In this document: positions 52,777 to 62,241 of the stretch, in pieces
How positions within the stretch are numbered: the stretch's first letter is position 1
Layout of the letters: each line of letters opens with the position of its first letter
Assembly (NCBI GenBank): GCA_965230335.1
Contig: CBDDKS010000006.1
Coordinates: forward strand, 1,426,001-1,490,000
Reading direction: 5' to 3'
Length of the DNA stretch: 64,000 nt
Origin: CBDDKS01 sp965230335
GTDB lineage: Bacteria; Pseudomonadota; Gammaproteobacteria; Enterobacterales; Kangiellaceae
Notes under the pieces: model-generated
Told to the model about the DNA's origin: nothing
The model's database searches: none
Seen by the model: the letters and a program-made list of their open reading frames with translations, nothing else
Translations under genes and position numbers: made by a program

Positions 52777-53337
52777 CTAATTTAACTGACTCAACTGTTG
52801 TTCAAGCATTTGTTTTAATGCTTCAAATTCTTCTTCTTTAAACCCAGTTTTTGCAAAAAGAATTTTTCCATTCGGTGCTATAAGATAAGTTCTTGGAATA
52901 TATTTATCGGCAAATAATGAATAAACATCTCGTTTTGGATCAGCGGCCATCGGAAAAGTAAACCCTTTTTCTTTACGATATTCCTGCAATGTTTCTTCTG
53001 TTTCTTCACGCCCAATCACTAACAAATCAAAATGTTGATTATCTTTGTGCTGAGTCCAGACCTTTTGAAGATGAGGCAATTCTATCTGACAAGGCCCACA
53101 CCATGTTGCAAAAAAATTGACTACAATAATCTTACCACTATTAGGTAAGGTAAAGTTTTTACCATCTAAAGAAATTAATGAAAACTCTGGAGCCTGATTG
53201 CCTACTTTAGGTGGATTAACCGCAATATTATCTTTCGTATTATTCGCATCATCTTTTAAAGCAAGGCTTTCTTCAGGATGCTTTGTTGCACAAGCCGCTA
53301 ATAAAACAAAGACAAAAAGGTAATTAACATATTTCAT
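52777..53337 (-). CDS. TlpA/ResA-like thioredoxin lipoprotein
   Basis: 186 residues from ATG 53337, placed by GAGGAG 9 nt before it. A lipobox LLAAC gives lipidated Cys16. The thioredoxin-like domain (about 45-185) has the active site WCGPC (79-83), GKNFTLPNSGKIIVVNFFATWC and the cis-Pro loop YIPRTYLI. It is an envelope thiol reductase of the cytochrome-maturation or redox type. The partner is unknown. Downstream the convergent fpr gene ends. Confidence 0.88.
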   Translation of the reverse strand: MKYVNYLFVFVLLAACATKHPEESLALKDDANNTKDNIAVNPPKVGNQAPEFSLISLDGKNFTLPNSGKIIVVNFFATWCGPCQIELPHLQKVWTQHKDNQHFDLLVIGREETEETLQEYRKEKGFTFPMAADPKRDVYSLFADKYIPRTYLIAPNGKILFAKTGFKEEEFEALKQMLEQQLSQLN

Positions 53338-53467
53338 TTTAAATCTCCTCAAAGAAAAAAATCATGATACTTAGTAACTGAATCAAACTATTTTGACACA
53401 ATGATTGATTTTGTAAAAAATCACCGTAGTTTACGATTAACCAAAACAATGTTCCACTATTTTATAC

Positions 53468-53490
53468 TAGAGGCTGTTTATCTTTTATAG
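53468..53490. repeat. Copy of dispersed 23-nt gene-end repeat
   Basis: TAGAGGCTGTTTATCT then TTTATAG, one base different from the 25431 copy, in the promoter region upstream of the TlpA-like gene. Confidence 0.85.
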
Positions 53491-53495
53491 TTTAC

Positions 53496-53542
53496 ACCCC
53501 TTCGCTGTGTGTGACTGACTTTTCCAAGAGCGGAAAAGTCAG
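53496..53542. repeat. 38-nt repeat shared with 42753-42790, ending in an 11-bp hairpin
   Basis: 53496-53533 matches the csoR-end element with three changes. It is extended by a perfect hairpin: CTGACTTTTCC (53515-53525), loop AAGAGC, GGAAAAGTCAG (53532-53542). The other copy lacks the right arm. There is no T-run, so it is not a simple terminator. Confidence 0.75.
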
Positions 53543-53628
53543 CAAAACGCCCTAAATACTCCTACAGAGGGTATTTCTCCTGCATCCTTGTCCAGATTTA
53601 ATACAACTCATTATATAAGTGAGTGCTA

Positions 53629-54003
53629 TCACTTTAATGAATGCAAACCAAACATATTACCTTCTGTATCTATTGCTAACGAAATAAAACCATATTCACC
53701 AATGGACATCTTAGATCGTTCAATCTTTCCACCAGCTGACTCTATTCGAGATTCTTCAACAGCACAATCTTCACAAGAAAAATACACCAAAACATTATGA
53801 CCACCGGCAGGCATATCCTGCATTTTAACCAATGCACCTGAAGCACCATACTTTTCCATATCAGAAGAAAAAGTCCACATATCGATATTACTATCTGTTG
53901 GATCACTTAATTGAGTTAATTCTGCACCAAGAACCGTTTCATAAAACGTCTTAGCTCGTGGCATTTCATTGACATAGATTTCAAACCAACCTACAGGATT
54001 CAT
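53629..54003 (-). CDS. VOC (glyoxalase/bleomycin-resistance fold) protein
   Basis: 124 residues. Start MNPVGWFEIYVNEMPRAKTFYETVLGAE and end AIDTEGNMFGLHS are typical of small VOC dioxygenase-fold proteins, with paired beta-alpha-beta modules. Metal ligands are not complete in an obvious glyoxalase I pattern, so the reaction is unassigned. Confidence 0.85.
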   Translation of the reverse strand: MNPVGWFEIYVNEMPRAKTFYETVLGAELTQLSDPTDSNIDMWTFSSDMEKYGASGALVKMQDMPAGGHNVLVYFSCEDCAVEESRIESAGGKIERSKMSIGEYGFISLAIDTEGNMFGLHSLK

Positions 54004-54118
54004 AACATCACCTCTCAGAATTTATACATCTATTTAAACCATACGGCAAAATGCTAGCATGATAGATTGTTGATTGTCTATCATGCTAATATTTCAGTGT
54101 TGTGTTTCTTCAGGTCTC

Positions 54119-54136
54119 ATAGATAAACAGGCTCTA
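54119..54136. repeat. Partial copy of gene-end repeat (reverse)
   Basis: The reverse complement reads TAGAGCCTGTTTATCTAT and keeps the GTTTATCT core. It lies just before the DUF2461 start codon. Confidence 0.6.
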
Positions 54137-54141
54137 ACATT

Positions 54142-54837
54142 ATGGCTCATCAATTTACAGGTTTTCCCAAAGAATTATTCATCTTTTTGAACAACCTTTC
54201 TAACAATAACCGTCGAGAATGGTTTCATGAAAACAAACCTTACTATAAACAACATATTGTTGAACCCATGCAGGATTTTATCGTAGCTATTGCACCCGCA
54301 TTAAAAGATATATCGAAACATTATGTTGCTGATCCCCGGACAAATGGTGGCTCTATGTTTCGTATTTATCGCGATACACGTTTTTCAAAAGACAAAACCC
54401 CTTATAAAGAACATGTTGCCTGCCAGTTTCGACATGCTGTCGGTAAAGACGCCCATGCACCAGGATTTTATATACACATACAACCCAACCGTGTCAGAGT
54501 TGGTGGCGGTATCTGGACACCACACAGTCCAGCTTTATTTAAAGTACGCACTCGTATTGCCGAAAAACCGAAGGAATGGGAATCCATTATTTCTGATAAA
54601 CAATTTATACAATACTTTGGCGGCATTAATGGAGACAGCTTAAAACGTGCACCCAAAGGTTTTGATCCCCATCATCCTCAAATCGATTATTTAAAAAAGA
54701 AAAGTTTTTTTGCTATGCAGGATATTCAAGATAATGCTCTTTTAAAAAAATCTTTCTTAAAAACAGTTGAGAAAAATTTTAATGCCTTATCACCCTTTAT
54801 GAAATTTATTACCAAATCATTGGATTTACCTTACTGA
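54142..54837 (+). CDS. DUF2461 (TIGR02453) family protein
   Basis: 231 residues. Family blocks are NNRREWFHENKPYYKQHI, GGSMFRIYRDTRFSKDKTPYKEH, FYIHIQPNRVRVGGGIW and RAPKGFDPHHPQIDYLKKKSF. These are conserved cytoplasmic proteins of unknown biochemical role. The gene is convergent with metR, 44 nt apart. Confidence 0.92.
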   Translation: MAHQFTGFPKELFIFLNNLSNNNRREWFHENKPYYKQHIVEPMQDFIVAIAPALKDISKHYVADPRTNGGSMFRIYRDTRFSKDKTPYKEHVACQFRHAVGKDAHAPGFYIHIQPNRVRVGGGIWTPHSPALFKVRTRIAEKPKEWESIISDKQFIQYFGGINGDSLKRAPKGFDPHHPQIDYLKKKSFFAMQDIQDNALLKKSFLKTVEKNFNALSPFMKFITKSLDLPY

Positions 54838-54881
54838 ACCATTTTCCTAACTAACCTCTGTTCTGGATAAGAAGAACTCCT

Positions 54882-55760
54882 TTAACTACGTGCAAGCTCA
54901 ATAAATGCACGCAAATATTCTAAATTGCTGTCCGTATCACGAATACCCAAATAAATTTGCTTGACTATACCCTCTTTACCCAAACGCACAGAAGTTAACG
55001 GTAATTGAGCAGAATATTCTTCTGCCAACCATCGTGGCAAAGCCGCTACCCCTCGACCACTCGCCACCATTTGCAACATAATCTCCGTAGTTTCACTGAT
55101 TTTATGACGTTTAGGGACCACACCCGATGGATTGAGGAATTGGGTATAAATATCCAGGCGATCCAAAGCAACAGGATAACTCAATAAAACTTCTTCACGA
55201 AGACTGGATGCATTGATATATTCACATTGCGCCAAAATATGATGACTTGATACGACCAGGACTTGTTCATAATCAAACACAGGCTCAAAACACAAACCTG
55301 TTTTGTAAAAAGGATCCGGTGTCACTAACAGATCAATCTCATAATTAAGCAAAGCACCAACACCACCGAACTGGAATTTTTGTTTAACATCCACATCCAC
55401 ATCTGGCCAGGTTTCCAAAAAAGGAGAAACCACTTTCAATAACCACTGATAACAAGGATGACACTCCATACCAATTCGTAAAGTACCACGCTCACCCTGA
55501 GCGATCTGCTTCAGTTTACTCTCCGCATGATCTAACAAAGGCAATACGCGATTGGCAAGATTAAGCAGATATGAACCCGTCTGCGTCAAGTGCAAACTGC
55601 GCCCTTCACGTAGCCAGACGGCAGCTCCAAGATTGTCTTCTAATTTACGCATCGTATGGCTAAGGGCCGACTGGGTCACACAAAGCTTTTTGGCCGCTGC
55701 TGTCAGCGAACCCTGCTGATCAACAGTCCGTATGATAGTGAGGTGTGTACGTTCAATCAT
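54882..55760 (-). CDS. metR: LysR-type regulator MetR
   Basis: 292 residues. The LysR helix-turn-helix at the N-terminus (GSLTAAAKKLCVTQSALSHTMRKLE) and effector domain blocks (GMECHPCYQWLLKVV, EYSAQLPLTSVRLG) are those of MetR. It activates methionine genes with homocysteine as co-inducer. It is divergent from metE across 112 nt that contain a long inverted repeat, the classic metR-metE arrangement. Confidence 0.93.
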   Translation of the reverse strand: MIERTHLTIIRTVDQQGSLTAAAKKLCVTQSALSHTMRKLEDNLGAAVWLREGRSLHLTQTGSYLLNLANRVLPLLDHAESKLKQIAQGERGTLRIGMECHPCYQWLLKVVSPFLETWPDVDVDVKQKFQFGGVGALLNYEIDLLVTPDPFYKTGLCFEPVFDYEQVLVVSSHHILAQCEYINASSLREEVLLSYPVALDRLDIYTQFLNPSGVVPKRHKISETTEIMLQMVASGRGVAALPRWLAEEYSAQLPLTSVRLGKEGIVKQIYLGIRDTDSNLEYLRAFIELARS

Positions 55761-55765
55761 AATAT

Positions 55766-55815
55766 CTATGAATAAAATTAATCGAATTATGAAAATATAC
55801 CATTTTTATTCATAG
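55766..55815. promoter_or_regulatory. Long inverted repeat in the metR-metE control region
   Basis: CTATGAATAAAA (55766-55777) and TTTTATTCATAG (55804-55815), perfect 12-nt arms with a 26-nt spacer. The TGAA/TTCA halves match MetR site halves (TGAA-N5-TTCA), so the pair is likely the MetR binding region for both genes. Confidence 0.65.
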
Positions 55816-55872
55816 TTAAAGTGTTTTAGGCTATTTATTACCCATTATCGATCACACTAAAAAGGTAATACC

Positions 55873-58155
55873 ATGGCTTTAGTTCATAATCTTGGCTTTC
55901 CACGTATTGGTGCAAAGCGTGAGCTCAAATTTGCTCAAGAAGCATTCTGGAATGGACAAATCTCTGAATCTGAATTGCTGGCAACGGCAAAAGAACAGCG
56001 CTCTATCAATTGGAAAACCCAGCAATCTCTCGATTTGGTTCCTGTAGGCGACTTTTCTTTGTACGACCAGGTTCTGGATATGAGTTTTATCTTAGGTCAT
56101 TTACCTAAGCGTGTTACCGATCTGGAAGGCAGCAATCTTGATCATTATTTTCGTGTAGCACGTGGCCGATCGGTCAATGACAAAGATCATCATGGTGTAC
56201 ATGCCGGAGAAATGACTAAATGGTTTGATACCAACTACCACTACATAGTGCCAGAAGTAACAGCCGATACTCAATTTTCTCTGAATGCCAATCCATTATT
56301 CACTCAATTGACCGAAGCCCAGCAGTTAGGAGTGAATGCCAAACCTGTCATCATAGGTCCAGTGACTTATCTATGGTTGAGTAAAGCAAAAGATCAATCC
56401 AATCGTCTGGATTTATTAGAACGTCTTTTACCTGTCTATCTTGATTTACTCAACAAATTGGCTGATGCTGGCACACAATGGGTACAAATAGATGAACCTG
56501 TTTTGGTTACTGAACTGGAACCAAGCTGGCAAAGGGCCTTTGAAACAGCGTATCACGCACTGAAATCCAGTCGAACGAATCTTTTACTGACAACCTACTT
56601 TGGCAGGCTCCAAGAAAACCGACAACTGGCTATTGAGTTACCTGTTGCAGGTTTACATGTGGATGCCATAAGCGGCCAACAAGAAATCAATTACCTTGTG
56701 GATTCTTTGCCAACAGATAAGGTGCTTTCCATTGGTATTATCAATGGTCGTAATATTTGGAAAACAGATTTAAACACAACCCTTGACTGGTTAGAGCCTA
56801 TCATCAAAAAACTAAAAGAGCGTTTATGGATTGCACCCTCTTGTTCTCTATTACATGTACCCGTAGATCTGAAAAGTGAAACTCTATTAGATGCTGATAT
56901 TTATAACTGGCTAGCCTTTGCTAAGCAAAAACTGGAAGAGTTATCACTTCTAGGCAAAGCGATTAACGAAGGCCGTACCGCAGTTGCTAAAGAACTTGCT
57001 ATCAATCATGAAGCTATCGAAAGCCGTATTCACTCTAAGCATGTCCACAATCCAGACGTTAAAACAGCGATAAAAAATATTACTCTGGAAATGGGTCAAC
57101 GCAAAAGTATTTACACGGAACGCATTGCCAAACAGCAAGCACATTTAAACTTACCACTTTATCCAACCACAACGATTGGATCTTTTCCGCAAACACAGGC
57201 AATTCGTCAAGCACGCCTGGCATTTAAAAAACAAAATATTTCAGCTGATGAATATACGATAAAAATGAAAGCCGAAATAGAATATGCTGTACGTGAACAG
57301 GAAAAACTCGGCCTTGATGTACTGGTACATGGTGAAGCTGAGCGTAATGACATGGTGGAATATTTTGGTGAGCAATTGGAAGGCTATGCCTTCAGTCAGT
57401 TCGGTTGGGTACAATCTTATGGTTCACGCTGTGTTAAACCACCCATTTTATTTGGTGATATCCATCGACCAAAAGCCATGTCTGTAGAATGGATAAAATA
57501 CGCACAATCATTAACAGAAAAACCCATGAAAGGCATGTTAACCGGCCCAGTAACCATGCTCAATTGGTCCTTCGTACGAGATGATCAACCTCGCAAAGAA
57601 TCCTGTCTACAATTGGCTTTAGCGATACGTCAGGAAGTCCAGGATCTTGAAGCAGCAGGTGTAAGTATTATTCAAATTGACGAACCGGCATTACGCGAAG
57701 GTTTACCTTTGCGTAAATCTGAGTGGCAAGACTATCTTGATTGGGCTATTCAATCTTTTCGTATCACCGCTAATGGCGTCAGTGACAAAACTCAAATTCA
57801 TACACATATGTGTTACTCTGAGTTCAATGACATTATTCAATCCATTTCATACATGGATGCCGATGTCATCACCATTGAAACCTCTCGTTCTGATATGGAA
57901 TTACTGGATGTATTTGAAGATTTTCATTACCCGAATGAAATTGGTCCTGGTGTATATGATATTCACTCACCGAATATTCCCTCCAAAGAACAAGTGGTTA
58001 AGTTGATGAACAAAGCTGCTGAACGCATTCCTGTAAGGCGTTTATGGGTGAACCCGGATTGTGGTCTTAAAACACGACAATGGAATGAGGTAACCCCAGC
58101 ATTACAAAACATGATTGCCGCTGCGAAAACCTTACGCGCTAATGCCAATCATTGA
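55873..58155 (+). CDS. metE: Cobalamin-independent methionine synthase MetE
   Basis: 760 residues, full length. The N-terminal half begins LGFPRIGAKRELKFAQEAFWNG. The C-terminal catalytic barrel has TTIGSFPQT, HGEAERNDMVEYFGEQL, TGPVTMLNWSF, IQIDEPALREGLPL, HTHMCYSEFNDI and VNPDCGLKTRQW, which supply the zinc His/Cys ligands. It transfers the methyl group from methyltetrahydrofolate triglutamate to homocysteine without B12. AAGGT precedes the ATG. It is regulated by the divergent MetR. Confidence 0.98.
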   Translation: MALVHNLGFPRIGAKRELKFAQEAFWNGQISESELLATAKEQRSINWKTQQSLDLVPVGDFSLYDQVLDMSFILGHLPKRVTDLEGSNLDHYFRVARGRSVNDKDHHGVHAGEMTKWFDTNYHYIVPEVTADTQFSLNANPLFTQLTEAQQLGVNAKPVIIGPVTYLWLSKAKDQSNRLDLLERLLPVYLDLLNKLADAGTQWVQIDEPVLVTELEPSWQRAFETAYHALKSSRTNLLLTTYFGRLQENRQLAIELPVAGLHVDAISGQQEINYLVDSLPTDKVLSIGIINGRNIWKTDLNTTLDWLEPIIKKLKERLWIAPSCSLLHVPVDLKSETLLDADIYNWLAFAKQKLEELSLLGKAINEGRTAVAKELAINHEAIESRIHSKHVHNPDVKTAIKNITLEMGQRKSIYTERIAKQQAHLNLPLYPTTTIGSFPQTQAIRQARLAFKKQNISADEYTIKMKAEIEYAVREQEKLGLDVLVHGEAERNDMVEYFGEQLEGYAFSQFGWVQSYGSRCVKPPILFGDIHRPKAMSVEWIKYAQSLTEKPMKGMLTGPVTMLNWSFVRDDQPRKESCLQLALAIRQEVQDLEAAGVSIIQIDEPALREGLPLRKSEWQDYLDWAIQSFRITANGVSDKTQIHTHMCYSEFNDIIQSISYMDADVITIETSRSDMELLDVFEDFHYPNEIGPGVYDIHSPNIPSKEQVVKLMNKAAERIPVRRLWVNPDCGLKTRQWNEVTPALQNMIAAAKTLRANANH

Positions 58156-58236
58156 GTATGATGTTCTGAATATTTAACTTTAACTGTAATAAGAAAAGTT
58201 CATATTATTTTTTATATCCATAAATCTGTTAAATAA

Positions 58237-58258
58237 AGCCAGATCGTATGATCTGGCT
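58237..58258. terminator. Hairpin between convergent metE and metallopeptidase genes
   Basis: AGCCAGATC pairs with GATCTGGCT (9 bp) around GTAT. On the minus strand it is followed by TTATTTAA, on the plus strand by ATAAATATA. It is a reasonable terminator, stronger for the minus strand. Confidence 0.65.
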
Positions 58259-58305
58259 ATAAATATATGGTTGAAACAATAAATATTCGATATAGCAATT
58301 ATTAG

Positions 58306-60609
58306 TTATTGTTGCATAAATATTCGTTTATCATCATCAATTATTTGATTATTATCTGGATTTATATCTGTGTATAAAATCTCCTGATTATAAATATCAC
58401 CTGCAAACCTTACTATTTCTGCCTGAACAACATATGGAAAAGAAGGATTTGGTTTACGATGCGGATAAATTTGACTGGTTAACTCTATTGTTTCACCGGC
58501 TCTTACAGTAATCAATTCAGAAGTATTTTTTATAACAGCTGCTGTACCACCAATACTGCCACTAGGCAAAATTGGTCGATACACATAACGCAATAGAATT
58601 TTTTCATTAAGAATATCATCCGGTCCATTATTACGTACTTTTAATTGAAACGAATGGGTTTCATTTACTTTTTTTACAGCTAAAAAATTACCTTCAATTG
58701 TAGTAACAATATCAAGTGCTTCCAAATCCACCGAACGATATTCAGGTGAAGTATAACGTGTTTTTTCAGATACCTTAGCTGTAAGCGTAACTTCAGATTT
58801 AGCATCAATAATAAACGGAGCAACAATATCTTCCGCACCGAACCAAGTCAAATAATGATGGCCATCATGAGTTTCAACTGCAACTAAATAAGTGTCTGTC
58901 GGACGAAGAGATATATTATCTGGTAAGGTAATAATACCTTTATGATCACTAATATTCTCATACAGCTTATCGTCAAAGGTTAACTTACTATGACTAAGTC
59001 TACGGTGACCACCATTTGATGAAACCATATAAAAACTCACTGTAACACCTTGTACAGGTAAATCATTGTTATCAACAACTTGTATATGAGTTATAGGTTT
59101 CCAACTGTTAAACACTTGGTCGGCTGGTCTTACACCTGAACTTCCATTAAATACATTGATAAATCCAACAGATATTGGATCCCAATGTTTCCCAATAAAG
59201 GTGCCAAGACTATTTTGATGACCAGTAAATGACATTATACCACTAGAAGGTGGCGGTGTACCCGCTCCAGGGAAAACTTCATTATTTGCAGCCGTAACAC
59301 CTGCTAAATACATATCCTGAGCACCTAATTGATGCCCAAATTCATGTGTTAAATTACCTGTTGCTACTCTATCTTTAGTAATAGTGATTTTCGGGTGAGT
59401 AATTAAATCACATCCATGATATCTAGATTTTCTTTTAAAATCTGCTGGATTAAGATAAAAAAGGACATCGGGTTTATTATCATCATTTCGATTACAAGGT
59501 TTTTCATGAAACTGTGGAGGACTACTAACAATGCGTACTTCTCCCAACTCAAAAAGATATTCATTTACCAATTGACCGTTATCATTTATTTCTGATTGAC
59601 TAAGATCAAGTACTTTCCGTAAACGCTCTTTTGCAATGTTAAAAGCTTCTACATCTGATTCCAAATGAGCAAATGTTTGTCTATCAAGCCAGAATTCTGC
59701 AACATAAATGGATGTAGGACGTGGTTCAGATTTAGGTGTCACCTCAAGTGAAGCCATTAATGTATGCACAGTTTCCACTCGATTACCTCGAATATGATTA
59801 AAACTTAATGTCGAATGTTTTGTACCAACAGGATAAACATAACGAGCCAAATCAGATGCTGTAATTTCTAAAAAACGCCCCGATTTAGTTTTTAAAACCC
59901 CTTTCGAATTTGATAAATTTAAAAACCCAGGACTATGATCAACCACTTCATAAGAAATTGGACGGTTAAATGTATTAACCAATAAAAGCTTATCTTTTTC
60001 TGTTTGAAACCCTTTAAGGAAAAATGGTCCATGCACTGGCCCTTCCAAATTCAATCTACTTGTTCCAATAACAAACAAACGCTCTGGAAACATACTTTCA
60101 TGGATAGTTGTAATGATGGTTGAATATTCAGCTAATGGTAACTGAGTCGCCTCATCTACCATACGCACCCAAAGTTTTTTTTGTCCTATTTCGCTAGATA
60201 GTTCAATAGGCACTACCATATTTTGTGTTCTTGACCCAGTTTTATGAGCTGGAATGCTAAAGTTTCCTAAAAAAACAGAACTTATTAGTTTTTTATCATC
60301 ATCAATTAATAGTTGCAGCACTACTCTTCGATTAAAATCAATGTCACTGCCATTTGTAGCAACAAGATTAAATAGCATACTATTATGATGTCCTTTCAAA
60401 TCCGGTATACTAATTATCGTACCAGATTTACTTTTATTATCATTAAAATTGTAACCAAAATGAATAATATTTAATGTATCTGGTTGAACAGTCTGCTGTG
60501 AAGAAACCGGTAATATGGTAAACGCAAATAACAATAAACCAGTCTGACAAATTATCTTAAATAAGTTTGGTAATTGCATAACATATAATGTATAACGATC
60601 GCGAATCAT
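58306..60609 (-). CDS. Secreted zinc metallopeptidase (M6-like HExxH...D)
   Basis: 767 residues from ATG 60609, with GAGGTG just upstream; an internal ATG at codon 11 is an alternative start for the signal peptide (LLLFAFTILPVSSQ). The zinc site is HEFGH (422-426) continuing QLGAQDMY, with Asp as third ligand as in immune inhibitor A-like M6 enzymes, and a downstream GIMSF Met-turn. The C-terminal part (about 520-760) looks like Ig/CARDB-type beta modules (VKVNETHSFQLKVRNNGPDD by segments). It is probably exported, with type II secretion as a possible route. Confidence 0.8.
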   Translation of the reverse strand: MIRDRYTLYVMQLPNLFKIICQTGLLLFAFTILPVSSQQTVQPDTLNIIHFGYNFNDNKSKSGTIISIPDLKGHHNSMLFNLVATNGSDIDFNRRVVLQLLIDDDKKLISSVFLGNFSIPAHKTGSRTQNMVVPIELSSEIGQKKLWVRMVDEATQLPLAEYSTIITTIHESMFPERLFVIGTSRLNLEGPVHGPFFLKGFQTEKDKLLLVNTFNRPISYEVVDHSPGFLNLSNSKGVLKTKSGRFLEITASDLARYVYPVGTKHSTLSFNHIRGNRVETVHTLMASLEVTPKSEPRPTSIYVAEFWLDRQTFAHLESDVEAFNIAKERLRKVLDLSQSEINDNGQLVNEYLFELGEVRIVSSPPQFHEKPCNRNDDNKPDVLFYLNPADFKRKSRYHGCDLITHPKITITKDRVATGNLTHEFGHQLGAQDMYLAGVTAANNEVFPGAGTPPPSSGIMSFTGHQNSLGTFIGKHWDPISVGFINVFNGSSGVRPADQVFNSWKPITHIQVVDNNDLPVQGVTVSFYMVSSNGGHRRLSHSKLTFDDKLYENISDHKGIITLPDNISLRPTDTYLVAVETHDGHHYLTWFGAEDIVAPFIIDAKSEVTLTAKVSEKTRYTSPEYRSVDLEALDIVTTIEGNFLAVKKVNETHSFQLKVRNNGPDDILNEKILLRYVYRPILPSGSIGGTAAVIKNTSELITVRAGETIELTSQIYPHRKPNPSFPYVVQAEIVRFAGDIYNQEILYTDINPDNNQIIDDDKRIFMQQ

Positions 60610-61001
60610 AAGAGCACCTCATTTAACCTCGATAAAGTTGATAGATGAAAACTAAATACTAATTTTCAAAGTTGAGTAACCTTAATAGGTATTAAAGGTT
60701 TTACTATCTATTATAAAGTTTTTATTACACTTTACTTTCCATGCTTTAATCAATATTCTCTATTTCGTCATTAATCTTTCAAAGTTTCTTCATATTACTC
60801 CTTTAAACTCACTACCGATAAGGAAAATCATTAACAGGGGTTTTATAAAATATAAGCATCAAGGATAGTTCGGTTAAAAGAGTTACTGACATTATGTCAG
60901 CATTATTGCTTATTATTTATTAAGCAATCCCGGGCAGTCTTTGGCTGCCCATTTAATGTTCCAATTTTTTATTATTCACTACTTTGTAAGAATTATTTTA
61001 T
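60610..61001. other. Intergenic region with three hairpins (392 nt)
   Basis: No gene is visible. Three consecutive dyads lie at 60886-60900 (CTGAC/GTCAG), 60905-60928 (ATTGCTTA/TAAGCAAT) and 60932-60950 (GGGCAG/CTGCCC). None is followed by a clear T-run on either strand. The rest is AT-rich and must contain the promoter of the metallopeptidase gene. Confidence 0.6.
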
Positions 61002-62201
61002 TTACTTTTTCTTGGCACGAGCAATTTGGTGAATTTTTCCATTTAAATCCAATACATATAATTCACCTTGATTTGATTCAGCAAAAGAAGAAATATTGAG
61101 ACGAGTATGGAATAATTCTTCTGTCGCTTTTGGATTATCAATGGGCAATTGCCAAATTCTTCCTGATACAAAATCCGCAAAAATATATTTTCCCTGTAAT
61201 TCAGGTAACATTTGTCCACGATAAACGTAGCCACCCGTAATAGATTGTCCAACTTTATGACTGTATTCCCATATGGGATCCGTGAGTCCTTTTGAGTCAC
61301 AATTAGGATTTGTTTTGTGGTTACAATGCAGTCCTTCTTTTATTCGCCAACCGTAATTTTTCCCTTTTTCAATAATATTGATTTCTTCATAACGGTTTTG
61401 ACCAACATCAGCAGCCCACAGTTTTTTCGATACTTTATCAAATGAAAAACGCCAGACATTGCGCAAACCATAAGCATAAATTTCTGGACAAATATGATCG
61501 TTAAAACCGGTTTGACACTTTTTTCCTTTTTTAAACGGATTATCTTTAGGAATGGCGTAGGGTGCTTCAGCATTCACATCAATACGAAGAATATTGCCCA
61601 AAAGATTACTTCTATTTTGTGCATCATTTTTTGGATCATTACCACTGCCACCATCACCAAAGCTAATATATAAAAAACCGTCTGGTCCAAATTTTATATC
61701 GCCTCCATTATGATTTGAAAAAGTTTGGGATAAGGTTAATATTTTTTCTTCTGTTTTGTTATCCAAGGTTTTTCCATTATCCCGACTGGTAAAACGGGAA
61801 ATAATGGAAACCAATGGTCGTCGACCTTGAGTATAAGAAACATAAACCTGTTTATTTTTTTTAAAATCAGGATGAAAACTTAATCCCAACAATCCCGTTT
61901 CAAAACCTTTTGAATTAACACGATTACTGATATCCAAAAATAATCGACGTTTGCTGGTTTGATGATTATTATCAAAAACCCAAACACGTCCTTCTTTTTC
62001 AACAAGATACCAGGATTGATTATCTTCCGGTGCCTGAACCAAAGCAATCGGTTGAGAAAAGTTGAGATTGTTAAATACAGGCTGTAATACCAATTCACCA
62101 TTATTTTTCTTAGGTAATGATGGACTATTCGAGTTACCACAAGAGCCTATTAATAAACAAAAAAACAATACTTTAAATCTATTTAAATACATTTTTTTCA
62201 T
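61002..62201 (-). CDS. PQQ-dependent sugar dehydrogenase-like lipoprotein
   Basis: 399 residues. The N-terminal lipoprotein signal has lipobox LIGSC (Cys21). The six-bladed propeller has the sGDH/Asd family blocks LVEKEGRVWVFD, LLGLSFHPDFKKN, FSNHNGGDIKFGPDGFLYISFGDGG, LLGNILRIDVN, EIYAYGLRNVWRFSFD and GGYVYRGQMLPELQGKYIFADF. These enzymes oxidise aldose sugars with PQQ, or belong to related propellers of unknown substrate. PQQ synthesis genes are not in this window. Confidence 0.88.
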   Translation of the reverse strand: MKKMYLNRFKVLFFCLLIGSCGNSNSPSLPKKNNGELVLQPVFNNLNFSQPIALVQAPEDNQSWYLVEKEGRVWVFDNNHQTSKRRLFLDISNRVNSKGFETGLLGLSFHPDFKKNKQVYVSYTQGRRPLVSIISRFTSRDNGKTLDNKTEEKILTLSQTFSNHNGGDIKFGPDGFLYISFGDGGSGNDPKNDAQNRSNLLGNILRIDVNAEAPYAIPKDNPFKKGKKCQTGFNDHICPEIYAYGLRNVWRFSFDKVSKKLWAADVGQNRYEEINIIEKGKNYGWRIKEGLHCNHKTNPNCDSKGLTDPIWEYSHKVGQSITGGYVYRGQMLPELQGKYIFADFVSGRIWQLPIDNPKATEELFHTRLNISSFAESNQGELYVLDLNGKIHQIARAKKK

Positions 62202-62241
62202 AGGCTATGCTCTCATAAATTCATACAGAATATTTCAATAT

